Of a stretch of DNA of 64,000 bases, positions 1 through 10,055 are shown piece after piece. Within the stretch, counting starts at the first letter, position 1, and each line of letters begins with the position of its first letter. Below the pieces are notes generated by a model. The model saw only the letters and a program-made list of their open reading frames with translations. It did no database searches and was not told where the DNA came from. The DNA comes from Thamnidium elegans. Its lineage: Eukaryota > Mucoromycota > Mucoromycetes > Mucorales > Mucoraceae. The DNA is taken from the NCBI GenBank assembly GCA_025201345.1, contig JAIXMG010000004.1, positions 744,001-808,000 of the forward strand, read 5' to 3'. The translations under genes were made by a program, and so were the position numbers.

Positions 1-285
1 TTGTAAATGCCATGTCGATCTAGCTTGTCTTTTTATTTCTGCAAATAGAGCCAAACTTTCGTTCGATACAGTCCAAATGTTGTCATCTAATGGTTGAAAT
101 TCTAAATGTTGCAAATGTTGTTGAAACTCTGGGTTGGTAGTTTGGAAAGTGTAGAGTCCATTGGTGGGTGGTTTAGTTTTACAAGCTTCAATAAATAATA
201 CAAAGTCGTTTGATTTTGAATCGTCATTAAAGGCTTTAACACAAATATCTCGCCAATAGTCAACTGTAGTAGTAGTAGTGTTCAT
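1..285 (-). CDS. Hypothetical protein, partial (N-terminal 95 codons)
   Basis: An uninterrupted reading frame runs on the minus strand from an ATG at 283-285 to the window edge, so the C-terminal part is missing. The N-terminus is a run of five threonines followed by VDYWRDICVKAF, then a mostly polar, aromatic-containing sequence with no signal peptide or membrane segment. I do not recognise a family. Codon use is like that of neighbouring genes, and the start is followed upstream by an A-rich leader typical of genes in this window. It is transcribed away from NOT3, so the two share the 1.7-kb spacer between them. Confidence 0.55.
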   Translation of the reverse strand, partial: MNTTTTTVDYWRDICVKAFNDDSKSNDFVLFIEACKTKPPTNGLYTFQTTNPEFQQHLQHLEFQPLDDNIWTVSNESLALFAEIKRQARSTWHLQ

Positions 286-1958
286 AAAATAAAAACAAAA
301 TAAAAGAGAAAATAAGAAAATTAAAATTAATTGATTTTCACATGTGCATATTTATATGACGACCGTAACAATAGGCTCTATTGTTGATTTCATGGTGTGT
401 TGTGTTGTATGTGTGTGTACGGTATCATTGTCGTACCTAATTAAAAGGGCCCTAAGACTGAATGGTGTTGAACCGAAGTTAATGAAACCTTTCTAAGTTT
501 CAAATGATTCTCTTCTATATCTTCTTAGAGCCTGGCAGCAGCGTTAAAGAAAGCTATAAAAAAAAGACAATATTAGCATGAACGTATTTTCCAGATAATT
601 GCTATATCACATCATATCAATCAATCAAAATCAACACCTACTGGGCGCCGGGAAACAGTTTCAATGAGTAAGAATGATTTATTGTAAATAATGGGTTTTT
701 TAGTTACGAGGTCTCAAGCTACATAAAATTTGTATTTAGATATCTTACTGTACTACTCCAAAGCGAAAACTATGTACTATAATTAAGAGTCCATACTAGA
801 ATAAGAGTAAACGACATTCTTGCATGGATAACTAAGTTGTGTTCATATTAAACCCCGGAATCAGTAAAAAAAAATCTCTTGTCATCATATGAAAAACCTC
901 TTTCACGAGGAAAAAATTAGACGATATGAGACGAAAAGTTAACCAAAGGGCAGTATCAGCTTGAAAATACAATCACACCAGTTGTCACTAAAACCATAAA
1001 ATATTACTAGCACCATTCAGAGTCCAAGTACAGCAAGAGTTTTAACAGATTTTTTAAAAAGGCAATAAAAAGTTCATTTTGTGAGATTGGTTTATTATAC
1101 GTCATGATAGATACTTACCAAGAGGACAAGTTAGACAGGCTCTTTATGTTATGCGTGGCACCTATTACATACTACTTTATTTTTTCATTTCAGCAGCCAT
1201 CTCTATTTCCAAAGCAATGCATTTCTAAATAAAATTGAGTATCACAAATATGAAATCTATCAGGCAATATACAATTAATTTCTTTTATTTTTTAGTGTAG
1301 AGTATACTAGTGAAGAGCATATGTATACTGCAATATAACGGAGGGAATAAGAGGCTTTAGATAAAAAACGAATCAAAATTATCACTGTAAATATTTACGA
1401 CAAAAAAACAATGCGTTACCTTTCAAAAATTAAGTTTACTTCCATGAACTATCTCCGAGTTTTATTCGGCTAGAAAAGACCATCAAACTTTCGCTAGAGC
1501 TAAGTTTAGGTAACCCCATTTTCACCACTTTGATAACGAAAAGTAAGTCTTTTACCAAAGAATGCATGGCAGTTCTACTTTTTCTGACAGTTGCTATGTT
1601 ATCTCGTATCCGGATTTAGCACGATACAACTTTTCCGAAACCCACGTAACAGCGTAAATCTCAGGGAAAGTGTCCGTTTGATTAAGAGGGGCTTTGATTT
1701 CCTCAAGAACAGAAATGTATGGTTTGGTTTGAAGGGTTGTTTGTAATACATGGATAATTATTTGCAAAGTAAAAACATAATTCAGGGCGTTGGCTTGGAC
1801 GGCTAAATATTAAATAAATTGAATCACCCACTTCGGCGATTCAAGTGTACGTCACAGTAAAGAAAAAATAAATAAAAGAAGCTCGTTTACTTTACTCAAA
1901 AGCAGTTTCTTTTTCTTTTTTTTTACCCAAGCGGAAAAATAGAAAGCCAATATACACA
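286..1958. other. Intergenic spacer between two divergent genes
   Basis: I find no convincing coding exon, tRNA or repeat element here. It is AT-rich with stops in all frames and must hold the promoters of the partial gene on the left and of NOT3 on the right. The last 100 bases are purine/pyrimidine-rich runs typical of leaders in this genome. Confidence 0.5.
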
Positions 1959-4204
1959 ATGTCGATGAAAAAACTACAGGGTAAAAAAAAGAAAAAAGAG
2001 AGAAAAGAGTTATATATAAAAGAAAAAAAGCTTGTGTTGACTTGATAGTTTTTAACCAGCCGAGATCGACCGGGTCTTAAAGAAAGTGAGTGAAGGAGTG
2101 GAAACATTTGAAAGCATTTATGAAAAGATTCAGTCCACAGCTAATCCAAATCAAAAAGAAAAATACGAACAAGATTTAAAAAAGGAAATAAAGAAACTTC
2201 AACGTTTACGTGACCAAATAAAGACCTGGTTGTCTTCCAATGACATCAAAGACAAGACATCACTGTTAGATAATCGTAAACTGATAGAAACTGAAATGGA
2301 AAGGTTTAAAAATGTTGAACGTGAGATGAAGACAAAGGCTTTTTCAAAAGAAGGTTTACTACAAAGAGAAAAAATGGATCCTAGAGAAAAAGAAAAGGCA
2401 GACGCGTGTGATTGGATTTCAAGTACAGTGGAAGAATTATCTCAACAAATTGAAATGGCTGAGGCAGAAGTAGAAACCTTACAAGGAACTAGTCGGAAAG
2501 GGAAGAAGGACCACGCAAAACTTGAAAGAGCAAGTGAATTAGAGCATTTTATTGAAAGAGATCGATGGCATATTAACCGCTTAGAGCTTATTTTACGTTT
2601 ACTTGAAAACGACCAACTTTCCACCGACCAGGTAAAAACCCTTTTAACAAGAAAAACATGTATTTGATCTATATCTTGTTATTAATCTTTTTAAATAGGT
2701 TCTTGCTATTCAAGATGATGTTCAATATTATCTTGAATGTAACCAGGTAAATTTGACATACTCACATTATTGTTACCAGTGTTACTAAACTAGTAACTAT
2801 AGGAACCAGATTTTGAAGAAGACGAACTAGTCTATGACGACTTGAATTTAGAAGAAGAAGAGGAAATGTATAACGTCGGTATAGAAGAACATTTTGTTTC
2901 TGAAGATTTAAAAAAGGGTACAACAAAAAAATCTTAAGAAAAAAAGGGTATTAATAGTTAAATTAGATACTGAAGAAAAGTCTGCTACAACTACTAAGAA
3001 ATCTAAAGAAAAGGACGAAGAAGATAAAACGAACCATAAAGCAGTAACATCAAGTAGTCCTGCCAGTTGTAAGTTGCCTCTCTTTTTTCTTTTTTTAGTA
3101 TGCTAACTAGCAGAATAGCAAAATCGACTATAACGGCAAGTCCGGCTAAAACACCAAAAAGCGTGCCGCCGCTTAAATCACCTGAAGCAGATAGTTCAAC
3201 CAGTTTAAAGTACTCTCAAGCTGCTTCAGAAAGTATAAAGGATAAGGGTAATATATACAAATATATACATATATGTATATACGCGGCATTGTAATTGTTT
3301 ATTTTTGTTAGCGCAATCACCGCGAGTTGTTGTACCATCTGCCTGGGCAGAACCTATCAAGATTGTTGATCAAGCAAAGTCAACACCACCTTTAGAGAAT
3401 TCATCTGTAGAAATTCATAAACCCCAAAGATCTACGCAACTAAATAATAATGAATATACAAAGACTGTAAGCTCAGGAAAAAAAAATTATGCAAACTAGA
3501 TCGTGTAACTTAAAAAAAACATATAGTCATCATTGGACACTTCTTTAACCCAGCAACCTGATACAGAAGTTGAATCTAGATTACCTTCCTCATTGGCTGA
3601 CCTTGCTTCATCTTTTGAAGCAATCAAGAGTAAAGGTAAAAAAAAAAAAAAAAAAAAAAAAAAAGATATAACTTTAAGCTTACTAAACCTCTATATTTTG
3701 TAGCTAATAATGAAAATGCGCAATATACTAATCGTATGTTGGATGCAAGTTTACAATTTGTTCCTGATTTAATAGATTCAGAAAGGTACAGTATATATAT
3801 ATATATTTGAATTATATACATGTGATTATAACCACTATTATTATAGACCTAAAGTCTATCAAGCACAAACACCACAGTTGACACCAGCATATTATCCTCA
3901 ACAACCATTAGCGATATTTGATAATCCTAGCCTTTTTGAAAAGTTTGATATGGATGCATTATTCTTTATATTTTATTATCAACAAGGTACATATCAACAA
4001 TACTTGGCAGCAAAAGAATTAAAAAAGCAATCATGGCGGTTTCATAAAAAGTATTTAACTTGGTTTCAAAGACATGAAGAACCAAAAACAATCACTGATG
4101 AATATGAACAAGGAACTTATATTTATTTTGATTATGAAGGTGCTTGGTGTCAACGGAAAAAGACTGAATTTAGATTTGAATATCGTTATTTGGAAGATGC
4201 ATAA
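1959..4204 (+). CDS. NOT3: CCR4-NOT complex subunit NOT3/NOT5
   Basis: This is a scaffold subunit of the CCR4-NOT deadenylase, which shortens mRNA poly(A) tails and represses transcription and translation. The N-terminal Not3 coiled-coil domain is clear ([22 protein letters not shown], then [20 protein letters not shown]). The C-terminal NOT-box is also clear, ending [20 protein letters not shown] ... [11 protein letters not shown]. The true start is a 22-base first exon (1959-1980, MSMKKLQ); intron 1981-2059 joins it to [10 protein letters not shown], matching the family N-terminus, so the GTG at 2086 is not the start. About eight further short introns interrupt a serine/threonine/proline-rich middle that is much shorter than in animal CNOT3. 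One intron near 3640 carries a run of about 25 A. It converges on the VTC4 gene, with 244 bases between the stops. Confidence 0.93.
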
Positions 4205-4448
4205 CTGTTTTTTTATTTGTTTTGTTTTTTTTCTCTCCTTTTTTTTTTCCTTCCCTCACAATTTTGAATAACCCTTATAAAAATGAAAATTAACTGTAAT
4301 GACAATTACTTGTATAGTGTTTTTATTATAAATAATTGATCCAAAAAAGAATTTATGTACATAAGAAAAAAAAGAAATAAAAAAAAAGGGGGGGGGGGAA
4401 TTTTGTAAATTGCTATAATAATTAAAAAAAAAAAAGTAGTTAAATAGT

Positions 4449-6125
4449 CTAGAATCTATTTGTTCGTAAAGGAGTACGACGCTTGATATCAGAATTTATT
4501 GTAGGCTTTGTAGCCTTGTCTTCAGCAGCTTCATCAACGGAGGAGCCTTTAGCAACAGGTTCATTTTTAGCAACATCATTAAGACGACGTTCTTCAGCTT
4601 CCATAGCTCTACGGTATTGACCATCAATAAGAGGCTTAAATGATTTAGAACGAGTTAAACCAAAGTTAGTAGCACGAGGTTTACGAATATCAATATCCAT
4701 CTCAGGTAACCACCAAGGTAACAAAGGCATACGATCACGGAAGAAATAACAAGCACCATGAAGATACTTTGAGAAACGAGGTACTTCATGTACTAAATGA
4801 GAATCAACAAGTTTAGTAAGCCAATCTGGTGGTTGTTGACCTAAATGAGTTTGTAACTTTGTTTCTAAAACTGCATATGGGAAACGACAAATTTCGGTCT
4901 CATCCAATTGAGGGAAAGGATAATCAATAGCAACATCAGGACGACGCCATTCACCTTCTGCTCTACGTAATTTACCATCTCTATTGTCTTCAAGAATAAA
5001 TGACAAATCTGTATCTAAACTTACTCTAACCCTTTGATCACCAGGAAGTTGAAAGGCAGTGCGATTATAAAAGGCACGTACAACTGGGTGAAGATGCTTT
5101 TCCTCTAAAGATTTTTGAACACCACTAGCAATAAAATGAGTATCCTTACAAATTTGTTCATCAACATTCTTTTCACGTAAACGATCAGCCACTTCATCAG
5201 GAGTAATTTCACCTTCACAGAATTTACGAACATCATCAACATCAAGTCTAAAACGATCTTTCACAGAGGCACCATCTAACCAAGAAGCATGATGGGTTTT
5301 ACGTTCAATAAAAATATTCCTAGATTTCATAGGGCCATACCAACGGAAACGAATTGCTTCAGCACCTTCATCACGTTGAAGACGACCAGTATAAAGATCG
5401 AAATCATCGTTATCATAATAAATACTAGAAATAGCTGAATCAGATACTTCGAACTTCTTTTCGTTATTGAAGATCAGTACAGGAAGATGCAACATAATAA
5501 TAGATTTAACTTCAGTCACGTTATCAGGGTGAATCCAATATTTGGCAGTAGCACGTTCGAAAGCGTTTTGATCACCACCAGCAGCAGCATTACCAGTACG
5601 AGGTTTACCTTGAAGACGACAAAGATCATGAAGAGCCGAAATATAAACAATAGCTACATCAAACCTTTGTTTATCAAGAGGTTTAGCACGTAATTGAGGA
5701 ATAAAATCTTGTTGAAGATGAAGACTAGTCCATTTATCATGCTTTTTAAGAATCTTTTGGAAACCAATATAATTCATTCGGGTAAATTTAGCAAGATCAT
5801 TAACATCAAATAAGACTTCTGTAAGAGCATCATCCATAATATTCCAGTTTTGTTCAGAAGACCAAGAGGGGTTATTCATAAAAGTTTGAAGCGTTCTTTC
5901 ACAATAACTAATTCTAGCTTCTACTTCTCCCAATTTAGCTGTAATAAAATCATAAACCTTTTCCAATTCGTTTTCTAACAAGTTTATAAAATCCTTTTCA
6001 TCCTGTTCAGTCCAACCGTGATCAAGTTGTCTTGCCTTGAGTTCAGTCTTTAACACATCATAGTTAATATATGATAAACGCCAGGGTGCGAAGATATTCT
6101 TTTGAAGCTGTGAAGCAAATTTCAT
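4449..6125 (-). CDS. VTC4: Vtc4-like polyphosphate polymerase, SPX-VTC, without membrane domain
   Basis: A 558-residue single-exon protein. Residues 1-150 form an SPX domain (APWRLSYINYDVLKTELK; basic helix KILKKHDK) that senses inositol pyrophosphates. About residues 200-480 form the VTC tunnel domain that makes polyphosphate from ATP. Catalytic-type motifs are present: GRLQRDEGAEAIRFRWYG, FIERKTHH, FYNRTAFQLPGDQRVRVSLD, EWRRPD and YAVLETKLQTHLGQ. These match yeast Vtc4 closely. Oddly, yeast Vtc4 (about 720 residues) ends in a three-helix DUF202 membrane module. Here the frame stops after a short charged tail, and only 244 bases separate it from NOT3, leaving no room for a further exon. Membrane attachment would have to come from partners such as the neighbouring VTC paralogue. 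A GCACGTTTT box lies 83 bases upstream of the start. Confidence 0.9.
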   Translation of the reverse strand: MKFASQLQKNIFAPWRLSYINYDVLKTELKARQLDHGWTEQDEKDFINLLENELEKVYDFITAKLGEVEARISYCERTLQTFMNNPSWSSEQNWNIMDDALTEVLFDVNDLAKFTRMNYIGFQKILKKHDKWTSLHLQQDFIPQLRAKPLDKQRFDVAIVYISALHDLCRLQGKPRTGNAAAGGDQNAFERATAKYWIHPDNVTEVKSIIMLHLPVLIFNNEKKFEVSDSAISSIYYDNDDFDLYTGRLQRDEGAEAIRFRWYGPMKSRNIFIERKTHHASWLDGASVKDRFRLDVDDVRKFCEGEITPDEVADRLREKNVDEQICKDTHFIASGVQKSLEEKHLHPVVRAFYNRTAFQLPGDQRVRVSLDTDLSFILEDNRDGKLRRAEGEWRRPDVAIDYPFPQLDETEICRFPYAVLETKLQTHLGQQPPDWLTKLVDSHLVHEVPRFSKYLHGACYFFRDRMPLLPWWLPEMDIDIRKPRATNFGLTRSKSFKPLIDGQYRRAMEAEERRLNDVAKNEPVAKGSSVDEAAEDKATKPTINSDIKRRTPLRTNRF

Positions 6126-6207
6126 CTTTTTTTTATAAAAAAATTACGTGTATTTAAAAAAAAAAAAAAAAAAAAAAGGAAAAGAGAAGAAGAGAAAAAA
6201 GAAAAAG

Positions 6208-6216
6208 CACGTTTTT
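6208..6216 (+). promoter_or_regulatory. Pho4-like GCACGTTTT box upstream of VTC4
   Basis: The 9-mer GCACGTTTT matches the form of the yeast PHO5 UASp1 core bound by the bHLH factor Pho4 in phosphate starvation. VTC genes are known Pho4 targets in yeast. The match is exact but short, so chance is quite possible; no conservation data are available here. Confidence 0.25.
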
Positions 6217-6232
6217 TTCTCTTTTTCACTGC

Positions 6233-6233
<1 letters not shown>

Positions 6234-6286
<53 letters not shown>
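6234..6286. repeat. Poly(A) homopolymer tract of about 50 bases
   Basis: An essentially pure A run in the VTC4 promoter region, the longest homopolymer in the window. Such tracts exclude nucleosomes and are prone to slippage, so the exact length may vary between reads or strains. Confidence 0.9.
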
Positions 6287-6288
<2 letters not shown>

Positions 6289-7529
6289 CGAATGGGGTGA
6301 TTAAAGTATTTTTAGTTATTTAAACTGAAACTCATTTTATCCAATAAACTCCGTTAACCTTTTTTTTTCTTTTTCTTTTTTTTTCTCTTTTCTGTTCAGC
6401 CGTGGTTGAACTCTTTTTTTTAAAACCGATAAAAAATGAACGGAGAAAAGAAAATATTTCCATTCTATTATATTTCCAGCTTATTTATGAATAAGCAATT
6501 TTGTATTGATATCCGATGGGATGTAATAAACAAGTAGACGTACTTTTAAAATTTGTACAACCCTTTTTTTTTAACTTTTCTCAAAGGAGGCCACGCCACT
6601 TTCCATAAATAGGTTTTTACGTTTACCTATAGGCTGCTAAGCAACAAATTACTATATCTTTGTTGGTAGTACACTTATTTTCTTACCCTTAAAATAGAGA
6701 TCAAAAGTTATAGTTTGATCTATACTCCTCAATATCTCTCATATATAGCCAGGGCACTTTTTCTCTTTAGCGCAATTTATATATGGTGCGGTTTTACGTT
6801 TCTCGGCGAGTTTTTTTATCTCCAGAAAAAATAGTTACGTATATATTGATTCCTTTTTTAAGCAAACCTCAAGTTTTAAATGAAAAGGGAACATATTTTC
6901 ATTTAAAATTAAATCGCTCCAAACTATTGATAGGTTTTTGTATTAAACCTTTGTGAAACCTTTAACTATATACTGTATTGTAATAAAAGTATATAGTAGC
7001 TAATCTGCAATTCCATATCTTGTATTTTATTTATGGCGCTATCTTTTATATATTATTATTTGTAATTTGTAATACCAGGCATATGATTCCGGTTATCAAA
7101 GGAATTCGGCCTGAGGTAACCCATGTCTCTTTAAATGATTTCCTGGAGCTGTTCCAAATATACGTATAATATAGAAACTTTGTCTCAAGCCATAAAAATC
7201 TGAAATTACATTCAAGAAACAATTTGACAGCTTTGATGTCACCACAAAATGGATTGATTCAGTTGTTTTACATTAATATAGTTTAAATAACATTACATAA
7301 GTATTGTCTCATATTTATCTATCCCAAAAAACACACACACAAAACAACCTTATGCAATGCACTAAATATAGTAAAGGATACTATAAAAATCCTCCATTCA
7401 AAATGGTTTTTTATTTACCGCTGTACACCCTAATAAAAAATTACACGCGATATCCTATTTTTAAAACTCCCAAAAAAAAAAAATAGATATACCACGGTTC
7501 AAGTAAAAATATTTTATTTTTGCAGGGAA

Positions 7530-9883
7530 TCAAATAGAAGAATCATTTTTTTGTTGATTTGTCTGGTTATTTATACCTAAATAAGTATCACTTGCAGGTG
7601 GATGCTCCATACGAAGTACAAAGTTTAACTGAAAAAAAGAAAAAAAAATGAGTTTCAACTTTGTTTGATTTATATATTTAAACTTACAATCATAGCGGCA
7701 AGAATTAAAATACATAGTCCAGCGGGGCCATAGATATCGTCATACCGAATATGAGGTCTGGTACTCATCTGGTGAGCACGGTATCTATATCTAAAGAAAG
7801 CGTACAGCGCAATCACGAGTGAAACACAAAAAAACGTGATACCAGCGATTGTGCTAGTAGTATCACCAAAATTTAACAATGTCAAAGCTGCTGTCAGAAT
7901 AATGGCTGAGAACTGTAACCAGTGAATAAAAGTTCGTTCATTAGCAAAGAATAATTTTGGTTCCATTGTATGTGATGGTGGCTTTTGTTTCTTTTTCTTT
8001 TTTTTCTTTTCTTGTTCTAGTTCTGTAATCGCCGTCGTTTTTAAATCGTCTGTGTTTTTAATCGTATTAATGTCTTGTAACATATATGCCTGCGATTGCG
8101 TATTACGTCCATTATAATATGTATCGAGAAAAGTAGAATTGGGATTATCTACTGTTTCAATGGAAGGATATATCGGTCTTAACCTTGCCCTCGATGATTT
8201 ACTATTGATGGTAGAAGTACGATGAAAAGAAGAGCTTGCGTTTAAAGACGCATGTTCGATTTGTTTCTCCAACTGACCCTTTTCATCCATGCTATCGGAC
8301 AATAAAAGTGTACTTTCGGTACTAATACCTTTTTGATGGGTAAAACCGTTATCAGTATGTTGTTGATGGTTATCTTTTTTACCAAGTTGAGATTCTAAGT
8401 AACCTATACGATATTGACCATCAATTAATGTCTTGAAACTTTTTGAACGCGTTAAACCGGAAAATCCTATTTTGTTTGGGGTACGAATATCGGTATCCAT
8501 GGTTGGAATCCACCAAGGTAAAAGTGGTAATTGTGGGCCCCAAAAATGAGCTATACCATGTAAGTAGGCAGAAAAGCGGGGTACCTCGTATACTAAGTTT
8601 GAACTGACCAGTCTTGACAACCATAAGGGTACTTTACCCATTATCTGTGTTTCAAGTATAGCGTATGGAAATAAATATAGATCTTGCTTTAATGTACTAA
8701 ACGGGTAATTGATATTCACATCATCTCGACGCCATTCAATGTGGTCTCGTCTGACTCCGTCTTCTCGAACAAATGCAATATTATTATCAAGTGTCACAGA
8801 CAGTGTCTTATCCTTGGGGGACTCAAAGCGGAGCTGATTAAAGTATATCCTTAACTTGGGTTCAAGCTGTTTATCCAATATCGATTTTTGAATAGACTTG
8901 GCAACCGTATAACATTTCTCTACATATTCTTGATCATCGTTATGCTGTTTCAAATCGTCTGCATATTCTTTTGCTGTATACTGTTGCGAAATAAATTCTT
9001 GGACTCTATCTTGTTCCATTATAATTCTATCTTGAACAGTGCGTCCTCCTTCATTTGTTTTAACAAACGTTCTCTTTTCGATAAATATAGACTTTGATAG
9101 TTCCATATCGCCATACCAACGAAAATCAATAATCTCTGCTCCATCATCACGTTGTAATCTAGAAGAATATTCACTAAATTGGTCGTTATCAAAGTAAACG
9201 GCTGAAGTAGAATGTTCGGTCTGTTCAAATTCCTGTGCCGGGTTATTGACGTACATTGGTAAATTAAATAATAGTAAAGCCTTGACCTCGGTAACATTAT
9301 CTTGGTGAACCCAATATCTGGCGCTTATCAATTTATCTTTATCTTCTTGGCTCTCGATCGATGTTGCTTTCGATTTTCCTAATCTATTTCGACACATATC
9401 CAAAAGTGAAGATACTCGAACCAGAATATGATCAAATCGTTGGTTATCAAGAGGTCTTATTCTACTTATCTCTATAAGAACAGGTTGTAGAGATGTATGG
9501 GTTAAAGCATCGTGTTCTTTCACTAGGTCTTGAAGTGCTCTGAAATTTATGCGTGTAAACCGACTTAATTCATTAACATCTGCCAAGACATCAGTTAATG
9601 TATCATCTATCGATGCTCTTCTCACTTCGTCTAGCTTTCCTTGGTATAATAATCTTTCACAGTATCCCATCTTCGATTCTAACTCGCGCTGCTTTCTCTT
9701 GAGAAATAGGTCTACTTTTCCTATTTCAAGCCTAATAGCCGATTCGAAGTCCTTTTCGTCTTTAGAAGTCCACTGTCCATGCTTGCAGATATTATGAAGT
9801 CCATCATATATAGGTTTATATGCAACGTATTCAATATGCCATGGATGATATATATTATTATTAAGCTCTTGTAAAAACGACAT
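7530..9883 (-). CDS. VTC accessory subunit (Vtc2/3-like), SPX-VTC-DUF202
   Basis: Two exons (9883-7688 and 7628-7530) give 764 residues. The order is SPX (1-150), VTC tunnel fold (about 200-480), an acidic/serine linker with a lysine run, and a DUF202 membrane module with three helices (ANERTFIHWLQFSAIILTA onward; the last helix is completed by exon 2, LNFVLRMEHPP). Compared with the neighbouring Vtc4-like protein, AIRFRWYG is EIIDFRWYG, so the first catalytic Arg is Asp, and YAVLETKLQ is YAILETQIM, so the catalytic Lys is Gln. This fits the non-catalytic Vtc2/Vtc3 role. The SPX basic cluster is also weak (DLVKEHDA in place of KILKKHDK). Frame continuity and the GTAAGT donor support the final intron; without it the last helix would end prematurely. 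Confidence 0.88.
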
Positions 9884-10055
9884 TTTATTTTTTTATTTAT
9901 TTAATTAAAATAGAAGAGAGAAAGTTCGAAATGTTTTGAGTGAAGAGTATTATAAACATAATTCTCTCTATTCTGAAATCTTTCCAACCAAATTATAAAA
10001 TTTGAAAGTCTCGGTATTATTATTTTTACATAATTAGACTTGAAACTCCTCATTT

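Larger units (their letters stand above)
6126..7529. other. Spacer upstream of VTC4 with long A/T runs
   Basis: No gene seen. The part next to VTC4 is its promoter and leader and is rich in poly-A and poly-T. The remainder is AT-rich sequence with short spurious frames only. The last part (about 7300-7529) is 3' flank of the second VTC gene. Confidence 0.5.

Noticed and set aside
2086..2667. GTG at 2086 as the start of NOT3
   Set aside because: An upstream ATG exon at 1959-1980 splices in frame and restores the family N-terminus; the frame upstream of 2086 also continues as conserved sequence (IDRVLKK).
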